Of a stretch of 64,000 bases of DNA, positions 46,840-57,268 are shown piece after piece (positions within the stretch are counted from its first letter, which is position 1; every line of letters begins with the position of its first letter). The notes under the pieces were generated by a model. The model ran no database searches, was not told where the DNA came from, and saw only the letters and a list, made by a program, of their open reading frames with translations. Both the position numbers and the translations under genes were made by a program. The DNA lies in contig NC_061122.1 of assembly GCF_002878395.1 (NCBI RefSeq), positions 76,570,117 to 76,634,116 on the forward strand, written 5' to 3'. Source of the DNA: Capsicum annuum. Lineage: Eukaryota; Streptophyta; Magnoliopsida; Solanales; Solanaceae.

Positions 46840-48099
46840 GTGCTTTGAGGACAACCTCATGAATAAGTATGATCATATGTCATTCATGGCACACAATGCC
46901 ATACACAATACTACAGTGATCTTTCAAAGAAAAAGTTGATCTTGGAAAGATGGATGTGTTTGGAGTATGTTCCATATAAACTATCATCCTTCCACGACAA
47001 ACTTGAAGCTACGGGGTGGAAGTCTTTTCCCCGAATCCATGACTTGCAAATGAATAATGGGTTCGTGAATTTTATGCCAATATTAGTGAAGTATGTTTCT
47101 AGAACCCACTCAATATTATTGTAAAGATTTGAGAAAAGCCGGTGAAAGTTGAGGCTAAACAAATCAATGATGTTTATGTGCTCAAACTCACAGATATAGG
47201 TGAATTCAAAGCAGTGGAGTTTAAATTGGGGAATTAGTTGGCACAATAGCTATGTCCCGAAAAGGATGTCTCATGGACAAAAATTAAAATCAATATTTCC
47301 ATGAACAACTTCACTTTCGAGGCTCAAATATGGTTGCATATCATTTGTAGCCGAGTGTCTCCTTGACCTCACATGACAGCAGTCCCTGAATTGCATACTT
47401 ATATGGTTGCTTGTATTTTAAATGACACTCCATTAGATGCTGGTAAACTTGTTGTCAATAAAATAGATCATTTAAAAAATTAAGGTGGTACGAATCTCTT
47501 TTACCCTTCTTTCATTAATGAGCTTTGCAAGAGAGCAGAGGTAGAAGAGTATCCTAGTGATACATGGGTGCATCCTAATGACCCTATCTACCCATTGTGG
47601 ATTCGAAGAGAGGATGCACAAGGAAAAAGAAGAAAAGAAAGATAAACTTTGAAGACATAACATATAGAAAACTCAAACCTCATAGACCAACCACCAAGGG
47701 ACCTCTTGAAGAGATTGGAGTTAATATTGCAACCATTGAAGAGTTTGTGTCTAGCTTTCCTCAATGGCCAGGACATCCCTTCACAACCTATCACTCATAT
47801 GTGTCACATTCCCATTATGACGAGTACAAGGAGGACCAAAAGAATCAAAAGCTACTATGGATCGGCTTGAGAAAGCCTACCCTTCTTTAGCGGCATCACT
47901 TCGGGACCTCCGGAGTGCACATAAAAAGATTATCATAAGGGAGAAAAAGAAAGATGAATTCTTTATAAAGATATATAAAGGGTTTAAGGGCCTACGGAAG
48001 GTCCTAAAACCCCAAAATAGGCTACTTATGCCTTGGGTGGACAGTGATTATGAGGCATTGATTGAGTTGTTATATCTTAAAGAGGGTGGTGATGATTAG
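46840..48099 (+). pseudogene. Decayed ORF resembling 'putative plant transposon protein' domain
   Basis: In frame from 47301 the text reads 'NNFTFEAQIWLHIICSRVSP', a TGA, then 'MTAVPELHTYMVACILNDTP' and 'DAGKLVVNKIDHLKN', a TAA, then 'NLFYPSFINELCKRAEVEEY' to about 47594. It continues after a frameshift in 47597-47890 and 47857-48099. Upstream, 46990-47060 gives 'HDLQMNNGFVNFM'. This resembles the plant domain I recall as Pfam PF20167, often found beside retrotransposons and of unknown function; no search was possible. The two stops fit CGA-to-TGA and CAA-to-TAA changes. It occupies the place where Athila elements carry an extra ORF after IN. Confidence 0.6.
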
Positions 48100-49597
48100 G
48101 GTCCAAATTTGATAGCATCCCTTCATGTGGATTCAAGGATCACCCTTATCTCTTTTATCCTTTATTATTTATGCCAGTGGGGAAACTGCTACTTTTTCAG
48201 TTAGGGTGTCTTCTTATTTAATTGATTTGGGCATGCATTGTTGATATTCTACATACTTTTTTGGATAATTCTTATTTTTTATTTGGGTTGTAATATTCAG
48301 GCACTCTGATGGAGCCCACATCTGCAGGGAGTAGTTATTTTGTTCTTGTTTCATTAATTTGTGATTTTAATTTCTAACTATATATGCAAGGAATGTCTGA
48401 GTACCTGTGACATCAATGATTGGGATTCACATTTACACGCATTGGTGAACTCTTAGTAACAATATGGAAGTTTTCCCATACTATAGATTTTAATGTAAGA
48501 CAATATCTTGGGTTGTTGCAATAATTAGTAAGACTATGCATGGATCAGTTACAAAAGCAAACACCCCCCTCCGTCCAAAAAATTTTGCAAAAGTCGAAGG
48601 CGTGGATGTGAGCAACTTTATGACAACATTCTCTGTCTTTCTTTTACACCAAAAGTTGATTGTGGAAAAATAGGGGATACTCTACCCTTGTCTCGAGCAA
48701 AAGAAACTTTCTATCGAAACTTTTGACTATTCTTTGGCTACCACATTAGAAGTCATGACCCTTCTTCTTACTCTCTATTGAAACTTATCCTCCTTGAAGT
48801 TAAGAATGCAAATTTAGGCTAAAAGACAAAGTTGGGGGTGAAGGAATAAGAAAGGAAATGTATTGAGGCACGAAATCATAAAAAGATAAAGAACCTTCGA
48901 ATTAAGCAAGTAGCATTTTGATCTGAAGGAAAAGATAATCCATCAAAAGAATGAGTTGCATAAAGCTTGAGGCAAGCATAAGAAGTGAGGAAAGGGGGTG
49001 AAAAGACTTTGGTAAAACCAAAAGAGACAAAGTGGGTAATGCAACAAAAGACAAACAAATGTCCCAATAATAAAAAAGTAATGAGTATATGATGTAGATA
49101 TTCAAGGAGGGTATAGACTTATTGTCCTAAATTGCTATCCTACCATACCCTAAACCTACATTACAAGGTCAAAATACATTGGTGATTTCCAACCAAGTTT
49201 GGTCATTGTAGTGGCAATTGAAAATAGGGGCAATCCAAAGGCATGGTACTTGAACATGGAGAGTTTCTTGAGGGAGTGAGTGATTGCACTTAAATTTCCT
49301 TGTGCGTAATTGCTAACAAGGTGTGTGAACCATTCTTTCTTATAGGGGGCATATGAGTTAATTATGGTGGGTAATTCTTTCATCTCTTGTGCAATGAGAT
49401 AAGTTGATGTATAACATGATTATAGTTGGATTTCGAGTCACTTCTAGAGTGGATGTATCAACAAGCGAAAGGTGAACCACTACTTTCTAGCCTTTATTTC
49501 CGTGATACATCAATGCAACCATAATAATACCAAAGTAAATATGGGTAAAACCTTTGTTTCTACATTGATGCAGAAAAGCTTTCAGCATTTGTAAAAT
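48100..49597 (+). other. Athila-like 3' non-coding region, cut by element A
   Basis: No gene is supported; minus-strand open frames at 48876-49105 and 49156-49383 have no family wording. 'accctaaacctacattacaaggtcaaaa' (49148-49175) parallels text in the other Athila 3' regions ('actacattacaagcccagaaaag', 10304). 48917-49597 is repeated at 56588-57268. Confidence 0.6.
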
Positions 49598-50178
49598 TGT
49601 AGCAACCTGGGACTACCCCCTAGTCGTCATACAGTGCTTACAGTCCCAAGGGACCACAAGCTAACCCATGAGCTGGTACCTGCTGTGAGCACTATATAAC
49701 ATAATCATAAAGGTGGAAGAATACTGACATGCTAAAGGTTTTAATGACTGAATTTAAAACTAAAAAATGAGTCTATAGAAACAAATGAATGAATCTAATA
49801 AAATAATGATAAACTAGGCAAATAACTGTAATAACTGAATACTGAATAACTGACTCTAACTGACAAATCAAAATTTAGCCTACTCCATGACACGCCATAA
49901 TTATGGAGTCACATTGGAAATCGAAAATTGCCATTTGGGCAGCCTATGCGATATGCTAAGGGTTAGAATAATGGTGTTTTACAACTAGAACTTAAAGTTG
50001 CCATAACTTCTAACACGGTTATCAGATGTATGCCAATTTTATTTCATTAAAAAGTTAACTGAATTTCCTACGCAATGGATTACTCTAAACTAAAAAATAA
50101 TGAGTGTTTCAAAAATTTCATATAAAAATACTCATGTATTATGGCTTAGATTATATTAGGGAAACACAGGTTGTTACA
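49598..50178 (-). repeat. 3' LTR of A, with a large internal deletion
   Basis: On the minus strand it starts TGTAACAACCTGTG right after the PPT and ends near CAGGTTGCTACA. Both ends match the 2.3 kb LTR at 57269-59574, but the middle is missing: 49865 ('gactctaactgac') jumps to text equivalent to about 59265 ('ggcctgctccgcgatgcgcc'). About 1.7 kb is lost, leaving 581 bases and only one CpG hairpin unit. Confidence 0.85.
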
Positions 50179-51710
50179 ATATCTCCCCCTTGGGATCATT
50201 CATCCCCGAATGAAATTGGTTAAGCTGAGGGAACTGATGGATTGAGCTTACATACTTAATATGCATGTCTAATGCATGGAATGCATGATTTAACTAATTC
50301 ATGAATGCATGACTGAAATGAACATGATGTGCGGCTGAAAAAGAGCATGAAAGATAAAAGAAAATCTTAGAAAGATTGGTACCTTATACTGAATCTAGGT
50401 TCATGGAGAAGAGATGATGGTGCTTGTCTGCATATATGCCTATACTTATGAAGTGGCTCCCTCAATGGACTGATTCCTCCAAAGATCTTTGACTAGTGGA
50501 ACTTCTTTGTTCCTTAGTCTACGAACTTGATGATCAAGAATCTTGACTAGGATTTCCTTAAAGGAAAGACTGTTCTAAATATCTACACTTTCTAATGGAA
50601 TAACTATACTTGGATCACCAATTAACTTTTTCAATAATAAGGCATAGAACACTGGGTGTACAGAGGTTAAATCTGAAGAAAACTCAAGCTCGTAAGCTAC
50701 CTTTCTGAAATGACTTAGAATTCTAAATGGACAAATATTTTGGGGACTCAGTTTCCCTTTCTTGCTGAATCTCATCACTCCCTTCATGGGAGAGAATTTC
50801 AAGTACATGAAGTCACCGACCTTAAGCTAGAGATCCTTTCTCCTTATAACCACGTATGATTTCTATTGGCTCTGGGCGTACCTAAACCTTTCTGTGATCA
50901 ACTGAACCTTTTCTAACACTTCAAACACCAAGTTTAGCCCTACTACTGTAGCCTCAACTACTTCAAACCAACCAATTGGAGCTATACATATCGTATCATA
51001 GAGAGCCTCCAATGGAGCCATACTGATACTATAATGATTGCTTTTATTGTATGTGAATTCAATCAAAGGCAAATGGTCTTTCCAACTACCCTTGAAATCA
51101 ATAACACATGCTCTCAGCATATCCTCAAGAGGCTAAATGGTCCATTTTCCTTGACCGTCTGTTTGAGGGTTCAATGTAGTACAAAAGTTGAATTGGGTAC
51201 CAAGACCCTTTTGGAATGCTATGCAGAAGTGAGAGTTAAAGTCAGTACCTCTATCAAAGATGATAGATGAGGGAACACCATGCAACCTAACAAACACTCT
51301 GAGATAGAGATTGGCATGGTCCTCGACTAGATAAAGGTATGAACTGGAAAGAAATGATCTGATTTTGTCATCCTGTCTATGATAACCCAAATTGAGTAAT
51401 GATGATGACGGGTATGAGAAAAACCTTTTATAAAGTCTATGTTCACTTCCTCCTATTTCCACATGGGAATACTGAACTCCTGCATTAACCTATTAATTTT
51501 TTGATGCTCAACCTTAACTTACTGATATATAGAGCACTTAGCTACAAACTATAAAATTATCTCTTCATCCCACTCCACCAATAGATCTCCCGAATATTGT
51601 GGTACATCTTAGTGGCCCCTGGATGAATAGAGTAATATGCCCTATGCGCATCTGCAGGAATTCATTACCTTAAATCATCTACACCAGTCATACACAATCT
51701 ACCCTGACAA
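50179..51710 (-). pseudogene. Integrase of A
   Basis: On the minus strand: zinc-binding wording near 51710-51560. The core in the open frame 51133-51462 includes 'RLHGVPSSIIFDRGTDFNSHF' (catalytic Asp kept in DRGTDF) and 'LNPQTDGQ'. 50863-51120 has 'DHLPLIEFTYNKSNHYSISMAPLEALY...PIGWFEV'. The C-terminal 50575-50808 has 'KFSPMKGVMRFSKKGKLSPQNICPFRIL'. The region below 50575 to the PPT is the IN tail and non-coding. Several frameshifts are present. Confidence 0.87.
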
Positions 51711-51959
51711 CACAAAACACCATCTCCCCCTTGGGAGAAAACCTCCATCTTCTGATCTCAACTGATTCGTTCAGCTTAACTAGACTGGGATCTCTATCCT
51801 ACTTTTCCTTCACTACAGAGACTAGAGATGACTCTAACCTACTATTCAGGCATACACTATCTTTTCCTGAATCGACTAATCGAACACCTAGGTGGGCAAG
51901 CTGATGAACTTCCTAAACTAAATTCTCCTTACTATCCTCAAAATGAGCTATACTACCTA

Positions 51960-53300
51960 TAGACATTCTACTGAGAGCATCAGCCAGTACATTGGCCTTG
52001 ACTAAAGGATACAAAACACTCATATCATAATATTTTAATAACTCTAACCATCTTCTCTAATGTAAATTCAAATATTTCTAAGAGAACACATACTAAAGGC
52101 TTTTGGGATCTGTGAACACATCTACATGCACCCATCCAAGTAATACCCCCAAATCTTAAAGGCAAATACTACAGATGCTAGCTCAAGATCATGAGTTAGA
52201 TAATTCTTCTCATGGGGTTTAAGTTGCCTGGAGGCATAGGCTATGACCATACCTCTCTTCATAAGGACATAGCCCAAACCTACTCTGGATGCATCATAGT
52301 ACACAACAAAACTATCCGAACCATCTGGCAAAGTCAAGGCTAGGGCTGACGTGACTCGAGTCTTCAACTCCTGAAAACTCTTCTCGTATAAATCTGAATA
52401 CTAAAAATCAACTTTCTTATGAGTCAATATGGACATGTGGATGCATTAGAAGAAAACCCTTAAACAAACCAATAGTAATAGCTAGCTAAATCCAAGAAAC
52501 TCCTAATATTTAATAGAGAGATGGGTCTAGGATATTTTCTCACCAGATCAGTCTTTTAAGGATCAACTCTAATACCATCACCAAAAATAATATGACCAAG
52601 GAATGCTATTGATCTTATCTAGAATTTACACTTACTGAATTTGTTAAACAACTGATGAGCTCTAAGAGTCTGAAGCACTATGCTAAAATGGTTTGCATGA
52701 TCGCTTTTGCTACGAAAAGAGTCAAGAATGTCATCAATGAAGACTATGACAAAAACGTATAAGTACTGTTTGAACACTTGGTTCATCAATCCCATAAAGG
52801 CTGCTGGGGCATTTTTAAGGCCAAAGGACATGACTAGAAATTCAAAGTTACCCTATCGAGTTGGGAAAGCTATTTCTGGAATGTCAAGTTGTTTGACTCT
52901 AAGATGATGATAGCCTTATCTGAGTTCTATCTTGGGAATATAACTAGAAGCCTGAAGTTTGTTGAACAAGTCATCGATTCGATGAAGTGGATATTTATTC
53001 TTAACTGTGACCTTGTTCAACTGACGGTTGTCTATGCACATTCTGAGAGAACCATTTTTCTTATGCATGAATAGAATAGGTGCGCCCTACAAAGAGATAC
53101 TGGGGCTGATGAATACCTTATGTAAGAGATCCTTTAATTGTTATTTTAGTTTAACTGGAGCCATTCTGTATGGCAAAATAGATATAGGCTGAGTGTCTGG
53201 GAGAATGTTTATTCTGAAGTCGATTTCCCTTTTGGGAGGATCTCTGGAAAGATATTTAGGAAATACATATGAGAATTCATTATTACTGGGACTGACTCAA
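51960..53300 (-). pseudogene. RT and RNase H of A
   Basis: On the minus strand RT begins with 'PPKREIDFRINILPDTQPIS' wording near 53240-53170. The open frame 52619-52831 has '[20 protein letters not shown]' and the catalytic motif FIDD intact (complement 52730-52741). RH, 52122-52367, reads '[28 protein letters not shown]', '[22 protein letters not shown]' and 'IWGYYL', with catalytic Asp in YYDAS intact. The connection between them is frameshifted. Confidence 0.88.
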
Positions 53301-53451
53301 GAGTAGGAGTTTCTGAGTTTGAGTCTTCGACTCTTACAAGATGATAGACATACCCCTTGGATATCATCTTTCTAGATCCAAGGTAATAAATCAACTAACC
53401 CATAAGAGTTGTAGTAATACACCTCCATCCAAGGACTGGTTTATTTCGAAA

Positions 53452-53999
53452 TTAAAAATGAACTATTTTGTTTCTATAATCAATTGAGGCAGCGCATGAA
53501 TAGAGCCAATCTATGCTGAGAATGACATCAAAATCTGTCATCTCTAACTCCACGAGATCAATTGAAGTAACTTTTTGAGATATTATGACTGGACAATTGC
53601 TGTATACTTGTCTGGCTATAATGGAAATGCCTACTGGGGTAGAGACTGAAAAGGGCTCTACTAGATTTTCGGGACTAACTCCAAAATTGACAACTATAAA
53701 TAGAGTTACAAAAAAAAGAGAAGCTCCAAGGCCTAGTAAAGTATAAACATGTAAGTGAAAGACCTGCAACGTACCAATAACTACGTTAGGAGAATTTTTC
53801 TAATCTTAGTGGGCCTGAAGAGCATATAATCTATTCAGAAACTGACCACTGGTAGCACTGGGAGTGGCTCCCTGCTGAGTTGGGCGGTCGGATAGAACTA
53901 ACGACAGATAGGACTGGCCATGTTGGACCGTATCCTACCTTTTTGAGAAACTACTCAATACTCCTAAAATCGATGGCTTAGCTTTCCATACTCGAAACG
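53452..53999 (-). pseudogene. Protease and ruined CCHC knuckle of A
   Basis: The open frame 53452-53769 (105 codons, minus strand) is most of PR: 'LGLGASLFFVTLFIVVNFGV' replaces the active-site 'LxDxGAS', the Asp being Gly. It ends in 'ELEMTDFDVILSIDWLYSC'. Upstream, the knuckle at 53958-53999 has the right spacing and the 'GKLSH' core, but all three Cys codons are changed (CGT, TAT, TAT) and there is a stop. In element B the same 14 codons are intact. Confidence 0.82.
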
Positions 54000-54077
54000 C
54001 ACATCACTACCCACTCTACACTTACCCTAATGGTTTCTGCCATACTTCTAACATAAAGGATTTGTATGAGCACTACT

Positions 54078-56481
54078 AACATTGACCCAGGACTATCCAC
54101 TAGTCGTCACACGGTGCTTTTAGTATCGACGGGCCATAAGCTAACCCATGAGATAGTAAATACTATGAGCACTAGATAACATGATCATAAATGCGGAAGA
54201 ATATAGATATGCCCTAAGGTTTTAATAACTGAATTTAAAAATAAAATATGAGTCTATAGAAACAACTAACATAATCTGATAAAATAAGGATAAACTGGGA
54301 AACTAACTATAATAACTAGAAACTGAATAACCAATTCTAATGTCTAAAATCTTTTAAAATTAATTCACTGAATATGAGTTGATGGGATAGGCCTAAACTA
54401 ACTCCAACTAACTACTAACTTAGACATGAAATAAAGTAAGCCTGTCTTCGAAGTATGGGAAGTCACTGCTTCTACTGCAGAGGATGTAATAAGTCTAATC
54501 ATGATCTGGGAACTGAGTGTCAGCACCTATGATATGAGACATCATAGCGCAAAAAAAAGGTATGCGATTAGTACTTTGAATATACTTGTATTCTAAATAA
54601 TGTTGGTTGATATGCATAGTTTCAAAAATAGAACTAATAATTTACTAGATATGCATCTAAAACATGGAGTACTAAGTAGAGAACATGTAATCTGCAGATA
54701 CTGATAATAAATGGAAATCTTTAAATAATGAGGATGCATGAACAAGCATATAACATAACTGAGTAAAATTTTTAAACTAAAATACTGAGATAACTGAAAT
54801 CTATATGCTTTGGTCAAACAACACTAAGACTAAATAACTAAACTAGGATTTTAATTAAAACTATATCTAAGACTATAAGATGTATCATCTAACCGATATT
54901 CCCTAATTTAAGCTTATCGGGGTCAAATCTGTCACCCCAGCTGAAAGGGTGTTAATACCATACCATGGGTACTAAGAATGGTTTTGTGGATCCACTAAGC
55001 TAATATAATGTTGAAAGGACTAAGGGTATCAAGGTTAAACTGATGGGTGATCCCTGCAAGATAGTCAAGCCTAATCTGATGGGTGACTACTCATATCCTA
55101 TGCTGGCTATGTAGTTCTAGAGTATAGGTAATGCTACTAAGGACTCTGCCTATCTTATGGGGAAGCCGCTATCCCTACACTCGCTCGGTGCTAAATCCTA
55201 CTCTCAACTGAAAGACACTGAGATGCTAGACTTTTTTTAGTTGATTAAATAATGTCTTACTATTCTGATAATACTCATAATACAATTTGTAGACTATTCT
55301 ATAATATAATGAGGCTATACTAAAGAAACGGTTATGGTTTTTGGGCATTCAATAACCCTAGGACTCAAAACAACAATACTAAAAAGACACTAAAGATGGA
55401 AGACCAAAACATGAATGCTGTTATTAAATAAATCACTTTTGTAGGGATTTTATAAAAAACTTGTAGTTCATGGTTTGAAACAATCAGAGGAATGTCCTAA
55501 AACATATACAAATAGCATGAATCCGACATAATAGATTCAAATCTAGGTCTTGTTCAATAAATAACTACATTAAAAAATGGAGGATTTAAATAATAACAAT
55601 AATTGCATGGTCACACAGTATAAAACCAATAGTACATGGAGATTCATGGATGAAATCATAATTTAAAACATAATAACTTGGAAAGATCACAAGTTTATAA
55701 TTTAGAAGGGTTGGTTGGACTCCATGGATGAAAGAGGTCCATAGATGAACATCTAACATACCTGGGCTAATGAATTTGAAGAGATGAATAAAGAGTTTTT
55801 GAGAATTTTCCTTGAATATGAGAGCTAGGGTTTCTTGATCTTAAAAAGGGGATCTTTGATTGTAAAGAAGAATTGAATAATGATAAGTACTTAGGTCACT
55901 AATAGGTTAAATCTTGTGATTTAGATGGATTAGGGTTGTGGAAAAAGACCTAAACACCCTTAAACAAATTTAAAAATGGAAGCTGAAAACTGAACATCTT
56001 GATTTTTGGCCTTGGCGCGACATGCCACTATTGTGCAAAGCCACTAAAAAGGGGACAATTGGGATTGAGACAAACACCGCGATGTGCCACCATCGCGTTA
56101 TGCTTGTGGATGTCAATTTACCCATCTTTCCGATGCGCCATAATAGTGGAGGCCCAGTGAAAATTGACAAATGGTAAATTAGCCTGCTCTACGAATGAAA
56201 TATGATCACAGATTCACACTGAAAATCAAGAATTTTCATTTGGGCTGCCTATATGATGCGCAAAGTGTTCAAATAATAGTGATTTATGACTGAAACTTAA
56301 AATCGCTAAAACTTCTAACTCGATTATAGGATTTAGGAAAATTTTATATCGTTTGAAAGCTAACTGAATTTCCTATGCAATGGCAGCTGTAAACTAAAAT
56401 ATAATGAATGTTTCAAAAATTTCGTATATGAATACTCATTTATTGGGGCTTAGATTATGCTAGGGAAATACGAGGTGTTAC
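54078..56481 (-). repeat. 5' LTR of A, about 2.4 kb
   Basis: On the minus strand it starts TAACACCTCGTATTTCCC near 56481 and ends near 54078 at 'cctgggtcaatg'. It is colinear with 57269-59574: 'gcaatttgta', 'ggaagaccaaaacatgaa' (55399 and 58576) and 'aacatacctgggctaatgaattt' (55757 and 58938). It carries the array of CpG hairpins at 56010-56160. Confidence 0.85.
56078..56097. repeat. Perfect CpG hairpin inside LTR
   Basis: Seven-base arms CGCGATG (56078-56084) and CATCGCG (56091-56097) are complementary around the loop TGCCAC. Decayed relatives occur nearby at about 56014, 56132 and 56198, and in the B LTR near 59110, 59170, 59221, 59281 and 59341. Confidence 0.85.
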
Positions 56482-57268
56482 CAAAAGGATGAACTAAACC
56501 TTTTTGTTTCTAACAATAGGATGATGGTGTAGTTTTGAAATATTAACATATTATTTATATCCTTTCAGCCTTTTCTGTACCAAACAATTGATTTGGAGGA
56601 AAAGATACTCCATCAAGAGAATGAGTTGCATAAAGCTTGAGGCAAGAATAAGAAGTGCGGAAAAAAGGTGAAAAGACTTTGGGAAAAGCAAAAGAAAAAA
56701 AGTGGGTAATGCAACAGAAGACAAAGAAGTGTCCCACTAATAAAAATGTAATGAGTATATGATGTAGATATTCAATGAGGGAATACACTTATTGTCCTAA
56801 ATTTTTATCCTACCATACCCTAAACCTACATTACAAGCTCAAAAGTTGTTTGTGATTTCAATCCAGTATGGTCATTTTAGTGGTGATTGAAAATAGGGGC
56901 AAGCCTATGGCATGGTACTTGGAACATGGAGATTTCCTTAAGGAAATGAGTGATTGCACTTAAATTTCCTTATTGCATGATTGGTAACAAGGTGTGTGAA
57001 CCTTTTTTTCTTGTTAGGGCATGTGTATTAATTATGGTAGGGGATTTTTTTCATCTCTCATGTAATGAGAATAGTGGATGTATAACATGATTATTGTTGG
57101 ATTTTGAGTCACTTCTAGAGAGGATGTATCAAGAAACGAAAGATGACCCATTACTATCTAGCCTTTTCTTTAGTGATGCATCAATGCGACCCTAATAATA
57201 CTAAAGTGAATATGGGTAAAACCTTGGTTTATCCATTGATGCAAAAAAGCTTTTGGCATTTGGAAAAG
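56482..57268. other. Right flank of A and duplicated left flank of B
   Basis: 56482-56587 starts with TSD AAAAG and is the continuation of the Athila-like 3' region past the insertion. From 56588 the sequence copies 48917-49597 up to the LTR of B. No gene is supported; the minus-strand frame 56555-56788 is a counterpart of 48876-49067 and has no family wording. Confidence 0.75.

Larger units (their letters stand above)
42051..49597 (+). mobile_element. Plus-strand Athila-like element with gag and PR but no pol
   Basis: The order is LTR (42051-43383), PBS (43387-43404), gag, PR (to 45735), then directly the post-integrase conserved sequence near 45768, an unusual decayed ORF (46840-48099) and 3' non-coding text. 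RT, RH and IN are missing. Its 3' LTR is not seen: the 3' non-coding region is interrupted by element A at 49598. The LTR family is shared with 31409-32806. Confidence 0.75.
49598..56481 (-). mobile_element. Gag-less Tekay/Del-like element A (minus strand)
   Basis: Read on the minus strand it has a 5' LTR (56481-54078), CCHC knuckle, PR, RT, RH, IN, PPT (AAGGGGGAGATAT, complement of 50179-50191) and a 3' LTR (50178-49598). Target duplications are AAAAT at 49593-49597 and AAAAG at 56482-56486 (4 of 5). Only about 80 bases separate the knuckle from the 5' LTR, so nearly all of gag and the normal PBS region is gone. Confidence 0.85.
48917..56587. repeat. Tandem duplication unit 1 (unit 2 is 56588 to beyond 64000)
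   Basis: Unit 1 contains Athila-like 3' flank (48917-49597), element A (49598-56481) and about 106 bases of right flank (56482-56587). At 56588 the left flank begins again and leads into element B at the equivalent site. The offset is 7,670-7,672 bases through the flank and increases to about 9.2-9.4 kb after the LTR, because the unit 1 LTR at 49598-50178 has an internal deletion. Flank copies agree at about nine bases in ten by eye. Confidence 0.85.

Noticed and set aside
48876..49105. Minus-strand frame conserved at 56555-56788, which could suggest a real gene.
   Set aside because: Conservation is explained by the tandem duplication of the region; the frame is not better kept than surrounding DNA.
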